A stretch of 16,311 nucleotides of DNA from an uncultured Bacilli bacterium (GTDB lineage Bacteria; Bacillota_I; Bacilli_A; RF39; UBA660): contig CANRCL010000017.1 in the NCBI GenBank assembly GCA_947629115.1, positions 1 to 16,311 on the forward strand, written 5' to 3'. A model generated the notes under the pieces. That model saw nothing but the letters and a program-made list of their open reading frames with translations. It ran no database searches and was not told where the DNA came from. The position numbers were made by a program, and so were the translations under genes. Positions within the stretch are counted from its first letter, which is position 1; every line of letters starts with the position of its first letter. Shown here piece after piece: positions 7,498 to 14,980 of the stretch.

Positions 7498-7936
7498 ATT
7501 TGCGATTACATAGTTCATCTAAAGAAGCCTTATATTTTAAACAAATTTGTAAAGCAAAACTAGTAAGTATTAAAGTTTTACCATTTTCATAAGCACTTAT
7601 TACAGATTGGGTAGTATTTAAAAAACTAGCCAATTCTTTTTGAGTAAGATTATTTTTAAGTCGTAAGTTTTTGAAGTTAAGACCAATAATTTCTTGATTA
7701 ATTCTATTTTCATTATGCATTTCTTTTCGCACTTTAGTAAGTCCTAAAACATAATCCATATTTATTTTAAAGTAATTACATATTTCATTTAGTTTGTTAA
7801 GGGGAATAATTTTTTCATGATTTTCCCATCTTGAATAATTTGGTTGTGACGTATTGAGTATTAAAGCAATTTCTTTTTGAGTTATATCGTTATCTTCGCG
7901 AATATCTTTTAAATTATTCATTAATTCAGTTTTCAT
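7496..7936 (-). CDS. Transcription regulator with two tandem XRE helix-turn-helix domains
   Basis: A 146-residue predicted cytoplasmic DNA-binding protein. Two similar XRE (Cro/CI-type) domains lie in one chain: residues about 9-65 with core TQKEIALILNTSQ (19-31) and about 86-143 with core TQKELASFLNTTQ (98-110), joined by a charged linker. The repeats are 79 residues apart, which suggests internal duplication. There is no ligand-binding or peptidase domain. The in-frame TTG at 7969 is an unlikely start; ATG 7936 follows GGTGA at suitable spacing. A TATAAT on the minus strand (7974-7979) could be its -10. It is divergent from the large surface protein gene at 8089, with overlapping promoter regions, so self-regulation and control of that gene are likely but inferred from layout. 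Confidence 0.85.
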   Translation of the reverse strand: MKTELMNNLKDIREDNDITQKEIALILNTSQPNYSRWENHEKIIPLNKLNEICNYFKINMDYVLGLTKVRKEMHNENRINQEIIGLNFKNLRLKNNLTQKELASFLNTTQSVISAYENGKTLILTSFALQICLKYKASLDELCNRK

Positions 7937-7973
7937 AAGGTCACCATTAATTGTAATTTTAACTGACAAAATA

Positions 7974-7979
7974 ATTATA
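7974..7979 (-). promoter_or_regulatory. Candidate -10 for the tandem XRE regulator
   Basis: The minus strand reads TATAAT, 37 bases before the ATG at 7936. The -35 region at standard spacing is poor; TTGTGT (7992-7997) is better but only 12 bases away. Confidence 0.4.
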
Positions 7980-7990
7980 AATAAAAAATA

Positions 7991-8023
7991 TACACAAATA
8001 CGATATTATATGATAAAATAATA
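7991..8023 (+). promoter_or_regulatory. Promoter and possible operator upstream of the GLUG/LamG surface protein
   Basis: TACACA (7991-7996), a 17-base spacer and TAAAAT (8014-8019) preceded by TGa form a plausible promoter with an extended -10. TATTAT (8004-8009) and ATAATA (8018-8023) form an inverted repeat across the -10, and TGATAA recurs at 8011 and 8026. These are candidate binding sites for the divergent XRE protein. In such AT-rich DNA short palindromes are common, so the operator is weak evidence. Confidence 0.4.
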
Positions 8024-8088
8024 AATGATAATAGGGAATACATTAAAAGAAAATAAATAGCCATATTAATAAAGAGAAGGTAAAAACT

Positions 8089-10974
8089 ATGAAGTATATA
8101 AAAAATAAAAAATATTCAAAGTTATTAATAGTATTACTTATAGTAATAGGAATAAGTAGTAGTTTTTTGATGTTTAAATCTTATGGCTATCAAGATAAGG
8201 AGCTTCCAAAAGTTAGATTAAAAAATGAAACTAAAAATAAAACATTTGCGATAATGTTAGAAGACAATTATCAAGATGGAAATTATACCGAATATGAAAG
8301 TGATACATTTCCCACAGATGGTTATACATTTAATGGTGAAAAAAGCAAATGCACAGATACTAATGGAAACATAGTAAAAGATGTATTAAGTTATGATAGT
8401 GAAAACAAGTTAATAACATTAAATACTAATAAGACAGTATATTGTTATATTTATTATGATAGAACTATGTTTTTTGGAAGCGGAACAGAAAAGAGTCCAT
8501 ATCAAATAAATCATATAGAAGATTTAGTAAGGCTATCAAATTCAGTAAATAATGGAGATAGTTATAGTGGAAAATATTTTGAGTTAACTCAGAATTTAGA
8601 TTTTAAAGAAAAAGATTCATATGAAAATAGTGAAAGAACAGACTTTGGAGATATAAATGGAGTAAGTCAAACAGAAACATTAATAAATGAGTTAACAAAT
8701 ACTGAAGGAAGTGGGTTTAAACCTATAGGTAATGCAACATTAAAATTTCAAGGAAATATTAACGGAAATAATAAAAAAATTAGCAACTTGCATATTTCAA
8801 TTAATGATACAAGTTCTTCTAATTTAAATATTGGCTTTATTGGTTATGCTGAAAATAATGAAATTAAAAATTTGAATGTGCAAGGAAAAATATATGTTAA
8901 AGTTAATGCTAATATCGGTTTGATAGGTGCAACAAATGATGTATTAATTGACAATTGTATAAGTGAGATAGAAATAACTTCTGATGGAAAATTGTCTAGT
9001 GGTGGAATAGTTGGAGGAAGTTATGGTAATATCACGATAACTGATTGTATTAATAAGGGAAAAATTACTAACAATGATAACGTTGGAGGTATATTAGGTT
9101 GGCTAACAAATGATAAAAAAGCTGTAATAGAAAGATGTAAAAATGAAGCAAAATTAATAAATGAAGTAGGTCAAAGTATTGGAGGATTAGTTGGCAGAGA
9201 TAGCAACGGAAATTCAACAATAAATATAAATGATTCTAGTAATGAAGGAGATATCACTGGAATAAATTATATCGGTGGTTTAGCAGGAAAATTAAATGGA
9301 AAAATAAATATTGAAAACTCTAATAATTCAGGTAAAGTTTATAATGAAAAAGGGACTGAAGCATTTGGAATAGGTGGATTAATTGGAGAATTATTAACAT
9401 CTACTAATAGTAATAAAATTTATAATTCATATAACATAGGTGATGTAATAGATAATCCTCCTAATACTAGATGGGTATTATTAGGAGGATTAGTTGGACG
9501 CAATTGGTCTTCGTTAATTATCGAAAATTGTTATAATAAAGGGACTATAGCTAAAGAAGGAACATTAAATTTAAAAAATAATCAAATTGATATTGGAGGA
9601 TTAATTGGTGTAACAAGAGAAAATAGTATAAATAAAATTGTTAATTCTTATAATGAAGGTAATATTATTGATGGTAATAGACAAGGTGGTTTAATAGGTT
9701 TTTGTCATTATTCAACCCAATATATTTACAATAGTTATAATTTAGGAGATATTACTTCTTATATTGATTCAGAAAATATTAATTTATGTTTAGGGGGATT
9801 AATAGGTTGGTCGTCAAATAGTAGTGAAAATATTATAAATTGCTATAATTTAGGATTAGTAGTAGCAAATGGTATAGGAACTGCTGGAAATAATTATCTA
9901 AGTGGTTTGATAGGAGCTGCAGGTGATTCTAAAATTATAAATATTATAAATTCATTTAATAAAGGACAAGTTGGTGTAAATAATACTAAATTGAATAGTT
10001 ATTCATTTGGAATTTCAAATTTGTTTGGAACTTTAAATATAAATGTCGAAAATTTTTATAATTTAGGAGATTTAAATGGCAATGTAAAAAATGAATTACT
10101 ATATAGTTATGGGGCTACTGTTAATTATAATATTAACAATGCTTATTATCGAGAAAATTTAGTGGGAAGTAATATTAATGGGATAGGTACTGCAATAGCT
10201 TCTTTAAATACGCAAGCTTTTGTTGATACATTAAATAATAATATGTATAAAATAGATTTGGCAAGTATTGATGAAAGTTTGAAAGGCTATAAATTAAATG
10301 GTTGGGTACTAGGCCTAGATGGTTATCCAATATTTGCTAAAAATATTAAAGATTTAAGTGGACAAGGAAATGATGGAATTAGTTTTGCGGCAAGTTGGAC
10401 AGATGAGGGAATAACAACTAGTACTAGTGATAAAATTGGCTATGTATATGGTGGGTTGGAAAATCATGATTTTGGAGAAGATTTAACTTTTGTGATTAGA
10501 TTAAAATTTAACGATATAGAAAAAGAACAATATATATTATCAAATCAAGAAGGAGCAGGAGGAGCATTCATATATAGGAATCAATATATAAGATTAACAC
10601 TATATGGACAAGATTTACCAACACCTGGTTATATGGCCACACCTTATTCCAAAACAAAACTGAACGCTGATACATGGTATACCATAGTAGGAACATATGA
10701 TAGTAAAGTCGGGAAAGAAATTTTATATATAAATGGAGGAGAAGAAGCAAGTCAAGCATTAACAGGAAGAATAAAGCCAAGTGTTGTTTTTATAGGAATA
10801 GGACAAAATCCATATAAAAATTTATCTACAATAACTAGTCCAACATATGCAACTTATAGTGATGTGTTAATATTTGATCGAGCATTAACAAGTGATGAAA
10901 TAAAAGAGAATTATAGTAATGTACCCAATCCAGTTAATAAGAATGAATTACTATTATGGTATAAATTTAATTAA
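8089..10974 (+). CDS. Large surface protein with GLUG-like repeats and C-terminal LamG-type lectin domain
   Basis: 961 residues. A hydrophobic signal or anchor segment (about 11-31) precedes a small Cys-containing domain (about 40-125) that I have seen at the N-terminus of other Firmicutes surface proteins. Next comes a region (about 127-180) with the YQINHIEDL-type motif common ahead of GLUG repeats, then about twelve GLUG-like units (248-609). Their cores read GGLIG, GGLVG, GGILG and similar, typically followed by NSYNxG-type strands, so a beta-solenoid is likely. Residues about 756-961 form a LamG/concanavalin-like domain: DLSGQGNDG at its start, a WYTIVGTYD strand and a FDRALTSDEI-type end. 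No LPXTG motif or second helix is seen, so the N-terminal segment may be the only anchor. AGAAGG (8075-8080) supports the start. An adhesin or glycan-binding role is inferred from the domains. A terminator follows. Confidence 0.85.
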   Translation: MKYIKNKKYSKLLIVLLIVIGISSSFLMFKSYGYQDKELPKVRLKNETKNKTFAIMLEDNYQDGNYTEYESDTFPTDGYTFNGEKSKCTDTNGNIVKDVLSYDSENKLITLNTNKTVYCYIYYDRTMFFGSGTEKSPYQINHIEDLVRLSNSVNNGDSYSGKYFELTQNLDFKEKDSYENSERTDFGDINGVSQTETLINELTNTEGSGFKPIGNATLKFQGNINGNNKKISNLHISINDTSSSNLNIGFIGYAENNEIKNLNVQGKIYVKVNANIGLIGATNDVLIDNCISEIEITSDGKLSSGGIVGGSYGNITITDCINKGKITNNDNVGGILGWLTNDKKAVIERCKNEAKLINEVGQSIGGLVGRDSNGNSTININDSSNEGDITGINYIGGLAGKLNGKINIENSNNSGKVYNEKGTEAFGIGGLIGELLTSTNSNKIYNSYNIGDVIDNPPNTRWVLLGGLVGRNWSSLIIENCYNKGTIAKEGTLNLKNNQIDIGGLIGVTRENSINKIVNSYNEGNIIDGNRQGGLIGFCHYSTQYIYNSYNLGDITSYIDSENINLCLGGLIGWSSNSSENIINCYNLGLVVANGIGTAGNNYLSGLIGAAGDSKIINIINSFNKGQVGVNNTKLNSYSFGISNLFGTLNINVENFYNLGDLNGNVKNELLYSYGATVNYNINNAYYRENLVGSNINGIGTAIASLNTQAFVDTLNNNMYKIDLASIDESLKGYKLNGWVLGLDGYPIFAKNIKDLSGQGNDGISFAASWTDEGITTSTSDKIGYVYGGLENHDFGEDLTFVIRLKFNDIEKEQYILSNQEGAGGAFIYRNQYIRLTLYGQDLPTPGYMATPYSKTKLNADTWYTIVGTYDSKVGKEILYINGGEEASQALTGRIKPSVVFIGIGQNPYKNLSTITSPTYATYSDVLIFDRALTSDEIKENYSNVPNPVNKNELLLWYKFN
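8830..9915 (+). repeat. Array of about twelve GLUG-like protein repeats
   Basis: In-frame repeats encoding cores such as IGFIG, IGLIG, GGIVG, GGILG, GGLVG, GGLAG and GGLIG. Unit length varies from about 25 to 40 residues, so the DNA copies are diverged and there is no perfect tandem repeat. A further degenerate copy (FGISNLFG) follows the array. Confidence 0.75.
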
Positions 10975-11008
10975 GAGATAATAAAATGTTATTATTTCTT
11001 TTATTTTT
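10973..11008 (+). terminator. Rho-independent terminator of the surface protein gene
   Basis: A 12-bp AT-rich stem with one G-T wobble (10973-10984 with 10989-11000) and loop AATG, followed by TTATTTTT. The stem begins within the stop codon. Confidence 0.75.
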
Positions 11009-11011
11009 CAC

Positions 11012-11040
11012 GTTAAAATAATTTAAAAAACACATATAAT
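11012..11040 (+). promoter_or_regulatory. Candidate promoter for gltX-cysS
   Basis: TATAAT (11035-11040) with a weak -35 (GTTAAA 11012-11017, 17-base spacer). A second possible -10, TAAAAT, lies at 11045-11050. No T-box leader or other structured leader fits in the short space before the ATG at 11076. Confidence 0.5.
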
Positions 11041-11075
11041 ATGGTAAAATAAGTCATAAGGAAGTGGAATAAAAG

Positions 11076-12494
11076 ATGAAAACACGTACAAGATTTGCTC
11101 CATCTCCAACTGGGTTTATGCATATTGGGAATTTAAGAACAGCAATATTTGAATACCTAGTTGCTAAACACGATGGAGGAGACTTTATATTAAGAATTGA
11201 AGATACTGACCAAGAAAGAAAAGTTGATGGTGCCATTGATTTTATTTATGATACTTTAAAACTTTGTAATATTGAAATAGATGAGGGACCAAATAATAAA
11301 GGAGAAGTAGGTCCTTATGTTCAAAGCGAAAGATTAGATTTATATAAAAAATATGCTGAAGAATTAGTTGAAAAAGGCAAGGCTTATTATTGTTTTTGTT
11401 CAGAAGAAACTTTACAAGAAATGCGTGAAGTAGCCGATAAAAAGAAAATACCTTTTATGTATGATGGCAGATGTTCTCATTTAACTCAAGAAGAAATTGC
11501 TGAAAAAATGCAAAAAGGTGAGAAATATGTAATACGGCAAAAAATGCCTAAAACGGGAACAAGTGTAGTTCACGATGTAGTTTATGGCGATGTAAGAGTT
11601 GATAATAATGTTTTAGAAGACCAAATTTTACTTAAAAGTGATGGTTATCCAACATATAATTTTGCTAATGTAATTGATGACCATTTAATGCATATTACTC
11701 ACGTTATTAGAGGTAATGAATATTTAGCCCAAACTCCAAAATATAATTTATTATATGAAGCATTTGGTTGGGAAGCACCAACTTATATTCACGTACCAAT
11801 GGTTTTAGGAGAAGATGGTAATAAACTTTCTAAACGTAATGGAGATGCTTCATTTATGGATTTATATAATGAGGGTTATTTACCAAGTGCTATAGTTAAT
11901 TATTTAGTTTTACTTGGCTGGAGTCCAGAAACTAATCAAGAAGTTTATACAATGGATGAATTAATTAAAGCCTTTAATATGAATCGAATTAGTAAATCTC
12001 CATCAAATTATGATATTAAAAAATTAAAATGGTTTAATGCTAAATATATTAGAAATTTAAGTGATGAAGATTATTTAAAATTTATTAGACCATTTTTTAC
12101 CAAAGATGTTAGTGATAAAAATGAAGAATGGGTTGATAAATTATTATTGATTTATAAAGACCATTTAAATTATGGGAAAGAAATAAATGAATTAGTTGAT
12201 ATATTCTTTAATGATGAAATTACGATAAGTAAAGAAAATCAAGAATTTTTAAATAGTGATGAAAATATTCCTAAAGTAATTGCTACTTATAAAGAAGAAT
12301 TAGCCAATTTAAATGAATGGACAACTGATAACATTGCTGAAGTTATAAATATAGTAAAAGAAAAATGTAATGTTAAAGGTAAACTTTTATATATGCCAAT
12401 AAGAATTAAAATAAGCGGTGTTGAACATGGTCCAGAACTTCCAGATGAAATTTATTTAATGGGAAAAGAAAAAGTATTAGAAAGATTATCCTAA
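11076..12494 (+). CDS. gltX: Glutamate-tRNA ligase
   Basis: Glutamyl-tRNA synthetase, 472 residues, a normal length for bacteria. This cytoplasmic class I enzyme charges tRNA-Glu with glutamate, and in many Firmicutes also tRNA-Gln before amidation by GatCAB. The HIGH motif is HIGN (16-19) inside PSPTGFMHIGN. The KMSKS-type loop is KLSKR (250-254). C106 and C108 with C133 and H135 form a plausible zinc site of the CxC...CxH kind. The C-terminal anticodon-binding half is present and complete. Binding-site bases AAGGAAG (11058-11064) are slightly far from the ATG, but the N-terminus MKTRTRFAPS is typical, so the start is safe. cysS follows after 40 bases, probably on one transcript. Whether the enzyme discriminates against tRNA-Gln cannot be read by eye. 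Confidence 0.97.
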   Translation: MKTRTRFAPSPTGFMHIGNLRTAIFEYLVAKHDGGDFILRIEDTDQERKVDGAIDFIYDTLKLCNIEIDEGPNNKGEVGPYVQSERLDLYKKYAEELVEKGKAYYCFCSEETLQEMREVADKKKIPFMYDGRCSHLTQEEIAEKMQKGEKYVIRQKMPKTGTSVVHDVVYGDVRVDNNVLEDQILLKSDGYPTYNFANVIDDHLMHITHVIRGNEYLAQTPKYNLLYEAFGWEAPTYIHVPMVLGEDGNKLSKRNGDASFMDLYNEGYLPSAIVNYLVLLGWSPETNQEVYTMDELIKAFNMNRISKSPSNYDIKKLKWFNAKYIRNLSDEDYLKFIRPFFTKDVSDKNEEWVDKLLLIYKDHLNYGKEINELVDIFFNDEITISKENQEFLNSDENIPKVIATYKEELANLNEWTTDNIAEVINIVKEKCNVKGKLLYMPIRIKISGVEHGPELPDEIYLMGKEKVLERLS

Positions 12495-12534
12495 AAGATA
12501 ATAGATGATATTACCAAAATAAAAGGAGGAAAAT

Positions 12535-13920
12535 ATGCAATTATATAATACTTTAACTAGAAAAAAAGAAGAATTTATTCCTTGGAACAAAGAGTATGTA
12601 ACTATGTATACTTGTGGTCCAACGGTTTATCATTATGCTCATATAGGTAATTTAAGAACTTATATTATGGAAGATATATTAGAAAAAATTTTAAATTATG
12701 TCGGTTTTAAAGTTAAAAGATGTATGAATATAACTGATGTAGGTCATTTATCAAGTGATGCCGATACTGGTGATGATAAAATGGTTAAAAGTGCTAAAGC
12801 CGAGCATAAAACTGTATTAGAAATTGCTAAATTTTATACCAATGCTTTTTTTGAAGATTTTGAGGCTTTAAATATTAAAAAACCCGAAATAATTAGTCCT
12901 GCTACTGAAAATATTGAAGAGTATATAAAAATAATTGAAAAATTACTTCAAGATGGTTATGCTTATGAAAATGGTGGCAATATTTATTTTGATACCTCTA
13001 AATTAAAAAATTATTATGTTTTAACTAATCAAGAAACTGATGATTTAATCGGTGGTGTTAGAGATACCGTCGAAGTAGATAATAATAAGAAAAATAAAGC
13101 CGACTTTGTTTTATGGTTTACTAAAAGTAAATTTGATGACCAAGAATTAAAATGGGATAGTCCTTTTGGAGTAGGTTATCCTGGTTGGCATATTGAATGT
13201 TCTGGAATTAGTTTAAAATATTTAGGAGAATATTTAGACATTCATTGTGGGGGAGTAGATAATATCTTTCCTCATCATACTAATGAAATTGCTCAATCTG
13301 AAAGTTATTTAGGTCACAAATGGTGTAATTATTGGGTTCATGGCGAGCATTTAAATGACCAAACTGGTAAAATGAGTAAAAGTAAAGGGGCTATATTAAC
13401 TGTTAGTGTTTTAAAAGAAAAAGGGTATAATCCTTTAAGTTATCGTTTTATGTGTTTACAAAGTCATTATCGGAAACAATTAACATTTTCTTTTGACTCT
13501 TTAGATGGTGCTGAAAATGCCTATAAAAAATTAAAAAGTAAAGTATTGAGTTTAGATTCTAATGGCGAAATAAATGAAGAAGAATTTTTAAAATACCAAA
13601 ATGAATTTAAAAAAATATTAGAAGATGATTTAAATACCGCAAATGCTTTATCATTGGTATATGATGTTTTAAAAAGTGATTTAAATGATGCAACTAAATT
13701 CAAATTAATTGCGGATTTTGATAAAGTATTAGGTCTAGATTTAACTATAAAAGAAAAAGTAGTAGTTGATGAAGAATTTATTGCTCAAAAAATTGCGGAA
13801 AGAAATGAAGCAAAAATGAATAAAGATTATGCAAAGGCAGATACTATAAGAGAAGAATTACAACAAATGGGTATTATCTTAAAAGATACTCGTGAGGGTA
13901 CAATATATGAGGTATTATAA
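12535..13920 (+). CDS. cysS: Cysteine-tRNA ligase
   Basis: Cysteinyl-tRNA synthetase, 461 residues, full length. The HIGH motif is HIGN (36-39) and the KMSKS loop is intact at 279-283. The catalytic zinc ligands expected from the E. coli enzyme are present at the right spacing: C27, C222, H247 and E251. The C-terminal DALR-type helical region ends with a segment containing KADTIREELQ that is typical of the family. A strong ribosome binding site, AAAAGGAGGA (12521-12530), precedes the ATG. In Bacillus the order is gltX-cysE-cysS; here cysE is absent and cysS follows gltX directly. The stop codon overlaps the next start by one base (TAATG), so translation of the downstream protease gene is probably coupled. 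Confidence 0.97.
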   Translation: MQLYNTLTRKKEEFIPWNKEYVTMYTCGPTVYHYAHIGNLRTYIMEDILEKILNYVGFKVKRCMNITDVGHLSSDADTGDDKMVKSAKAEHKTVLEIAKFYTNAFFEDFEALNIKKPEIISPATENIEEYIKIIEKLLQDGYAYENGGNIYFDTSKLKNYYVLTNQETDDLIGGVRDTVEVDNNKKNKADFVLWFTKSKFDDQELKWDSPFGVGYPGWHIECSGISLKYLGEYLDIHCGGVDNIFPHHTNEIAQSESYLGHKWCNYWVHGEHLNDQTGKMSKSKGAILTVSVLKEKGYNPLSYRFMCLQSHYRKQLTFSFDSLDGAENAYKKLKSKVLSLDSNGEINEEEFLKYQNEFKKILEDDLNTANALSLVYDVLKSDLNDATKFKLIADFDKVLGLDLTIKEKVVVDEEFIAQKIAERNEAKMNKDYAKADTIREELQQMGIILKDTREGTIYEVL

Positions 13921-14603
13921 TGAATGGTTATATATTAAATGAGTTATTATTTTTATTAATGTTAATAATTCCTATTGGAGCCCAAATCAATATTAGTATG
14001 TCTTATAAAAAATATAAAGAAACTAAAAATAGTATTGGTTTATCTGGTTTTGAAGTAGCGAGAAAAATATTAGATGCTAATGGTTTAGATGATATTTATA
14101 TTGTTGAAACTGGCGGAAGTTTAACTGACCATTATGACCCAAGTAGAAAAGTAATAAAATTATCAAGAGATATTTTTAAAGGCGAAAGTATTGCTGCTGC
14201 TTCCGTAGCCGCTCATGAATGTGGTCATGCTATTCAACATAAAGAAAATTATACTTTTATGCGAATTAGAAGTATGTTAGTTCCCGTAGTTAATTTAGTA
14301 TCATCATTCTCTTGGTTTGTAATAATGATTGGTTTATTTACTCAATATTTTAAATTATTTTTAGTTGGTATAGGTTTAATTTCTGTTGGTTTAATATTTC
14401 AACTTATTACTTTACCAGTTGAATTTGATGCCAGTAAAAGAGCCAAAAAAGAATTAATAAAATTAAAATTAATCGGTAAAGGCGAAGATGAGGGCGTTAA
14501 AAAAATGCTTACTAGTGCTGCTCTTACTTATGTGGCTTCCGTTTTAACTTCGGTATTAGAAATTATTAGATTATTGTTATTATTTACAGATGACCATCGT
14601 TAA
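13920..14603 (+). CDS. YugP-like membrane zinc metallopeptidase
   Basis: This 227-residue integral membrane protein matches the YugP (Zn_peptidase_2) family. The zinc-binding HEXXH motif is HECGH (99-103). A conserved downstream EFDASKRA segment (168-175) supplies the likely third ligand E168. Hydrophobic segments lie at about 4-24, 117-138, 141-166 and 194-222. Family members are annotated as neutral zinc peptidases, but their substrates are unknown. The ATG shares its A with the cysS stop codon, and the binding site TGAGGT lies inside the cysS end. The place just after cysS is commonly held by Mini-III ribonuclease and rlmB in Bacillus; neither is seen here. A terminator follows. Confidence 0.88.
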   Translation: MNGYILNELLFLLMLIIPIGAQINISMSYKKYKETKNSIGLSGFEVARKILDANGLDDIYIVETGGSLTDHYDPSRKVIKLSRDIFKGESIAAASVAAHECGHAIQHKENYTFMRIRSMLVPVVNLVSSFSWFVIMIGLFTQYFKLFLVGIGLISVGLIFQLITLPVEFDASKRAKKELIKLKLIGKGEDEGVKKMLTSAALTYVASVLTSVLEIIRLLLLFTDDHR

Positions 14604-14635
14604 TGTTGATAACTTAAATGTTTTCAACATTTTTT
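14602..14635 (+). terminator. Terminator with two alternative stems after the protease gene
   Basis: AATGTTGA (14602-14609) pairs with TCAACATT (14624-14631) across a 14-base loop, followed by TTTT. A nearer copy AAATGTT (14616-14622) can instead pair with AACATTT (14626-14632) with a 3-base loop. Both share the same right arm, so either can form but not both. Confidence 0.7.
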
Positions 14636-14706
14636 CTTTGCATATAAACAATAAGATTAATTGGCAAAAAAATTTTTTCATAAAATAAATTAGGGGGAAT
14701 TTTTTT

Positions 14707-14964
14707 ATGTTGCATTCTATTTTTGCTGTTGTTTCATCATTTGTCACTTTTATTTTAGGATTAATTAGTAAAAAGAATCCTAAAATAGATAATAAAATGA
14801 TACCACTTCAAAATTTATTTATTGGTTTATTTACAGCATTAATTTATTATTTAATTACTAAAGATGTCAGTTTAGTTTTAGCAGGTGTTGGTTTATTTAC
14901 TGGCGGAACTTATGATATTTTTAATAATTTACAAAAAATATTTGATGAAAAAAAGGAAAATTAA
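14707..14964 (+). CDS. Small holin-like membrane protein
   Basis: An 85-residue protein with two or three hydrophobic segments (about 4-20, 35-51 and 55-70) and a charged C-terminal end (about 72-85). The pattern LGLISKK, then KMIPLQNLFIG, then a GLFTGGTYD motif resembles small holins found in Firmicutes phages and in chromosomal copies. Such proteins form membrane pores that release endolysin. No endolysin, portal, tail or integrase gene is visible nearby, so this is a lone copy, either a phage remnant or a domesticated gene. AGGGGG (14692-14697) is a strong binding site. It is transcribed separately from the protease gene, which ends in a terminator; its promoter is unclear (TTGGCA at 14661 and TAAAAT at 14681 are only 14 bases apart). 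The assignment rests on resemblance alone. Confidence 0.6.
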   Translation: MLHSIFAVVSSFVTFILGLISKKNPKIDNKMIPLQNLFIGLFTALIYYLITKDVSLVLAGVGLFTGGTYDIFNNLQKIFDEKKEN

Positions 14965-14974
14965 TTCCTTTTTT
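14949..14974 (+). terminator. Bidirectional terminator between holin-like and Fic genes
   Basis: A perfect 10-bp stem (AAAAAAGGAA with TTCCTTTTTT) and loop AATTAA that holds the holin-like gene stop codon. The A-run on one side and T-run on the other make it able to end transcripts from both directions, suited to the convergent genes. Confidence 0.8.
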
Positions 14975-14980
14975 ATTTAT

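Noticed and set aside
7937..7969. TTG start extending the XRE regulator by eleven residues
   Set aside because: No binding site before it, it lies within a few bases of the probable -10, and ATG 7936 has GGTGA upstream.
8830..9915. CRISPR-like or tandem DNA repeats
   Set aside because: The repetition is at protein level only, with variable spacing and diverged DNA.
10568..10780. Minus-strand ORF inside the LamG-coding region
   Set aside because: Shadow of a well-supported domain in the forward frame; no start signals.
8089..10974. Sortase-anchored LPXTG protein
   Set aside because: The C-terminus ends in the LamG domain (LLLWYKFN) with no LPXTG motif, hydrophobic stretch or basic tail.
11054..11236. 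Minus-strand ORF over the gltX promoter and 5' end
   Set aside because: Shadow of the gltX N-terminus with its conserved motifs; no independent signals.
13521..13703. Minus-strand ORF inside cysS
   Set aside because: Shadow of a complete and conserved enzyme.
14666..14678. A-tract/T-tract palindrome upstream of the holin-like gene as a terminator or operator
   Set aside because: Pure A/T palindromes are frequent at this composition and this one has no loop or G-C pairs to support a stable hairpin.
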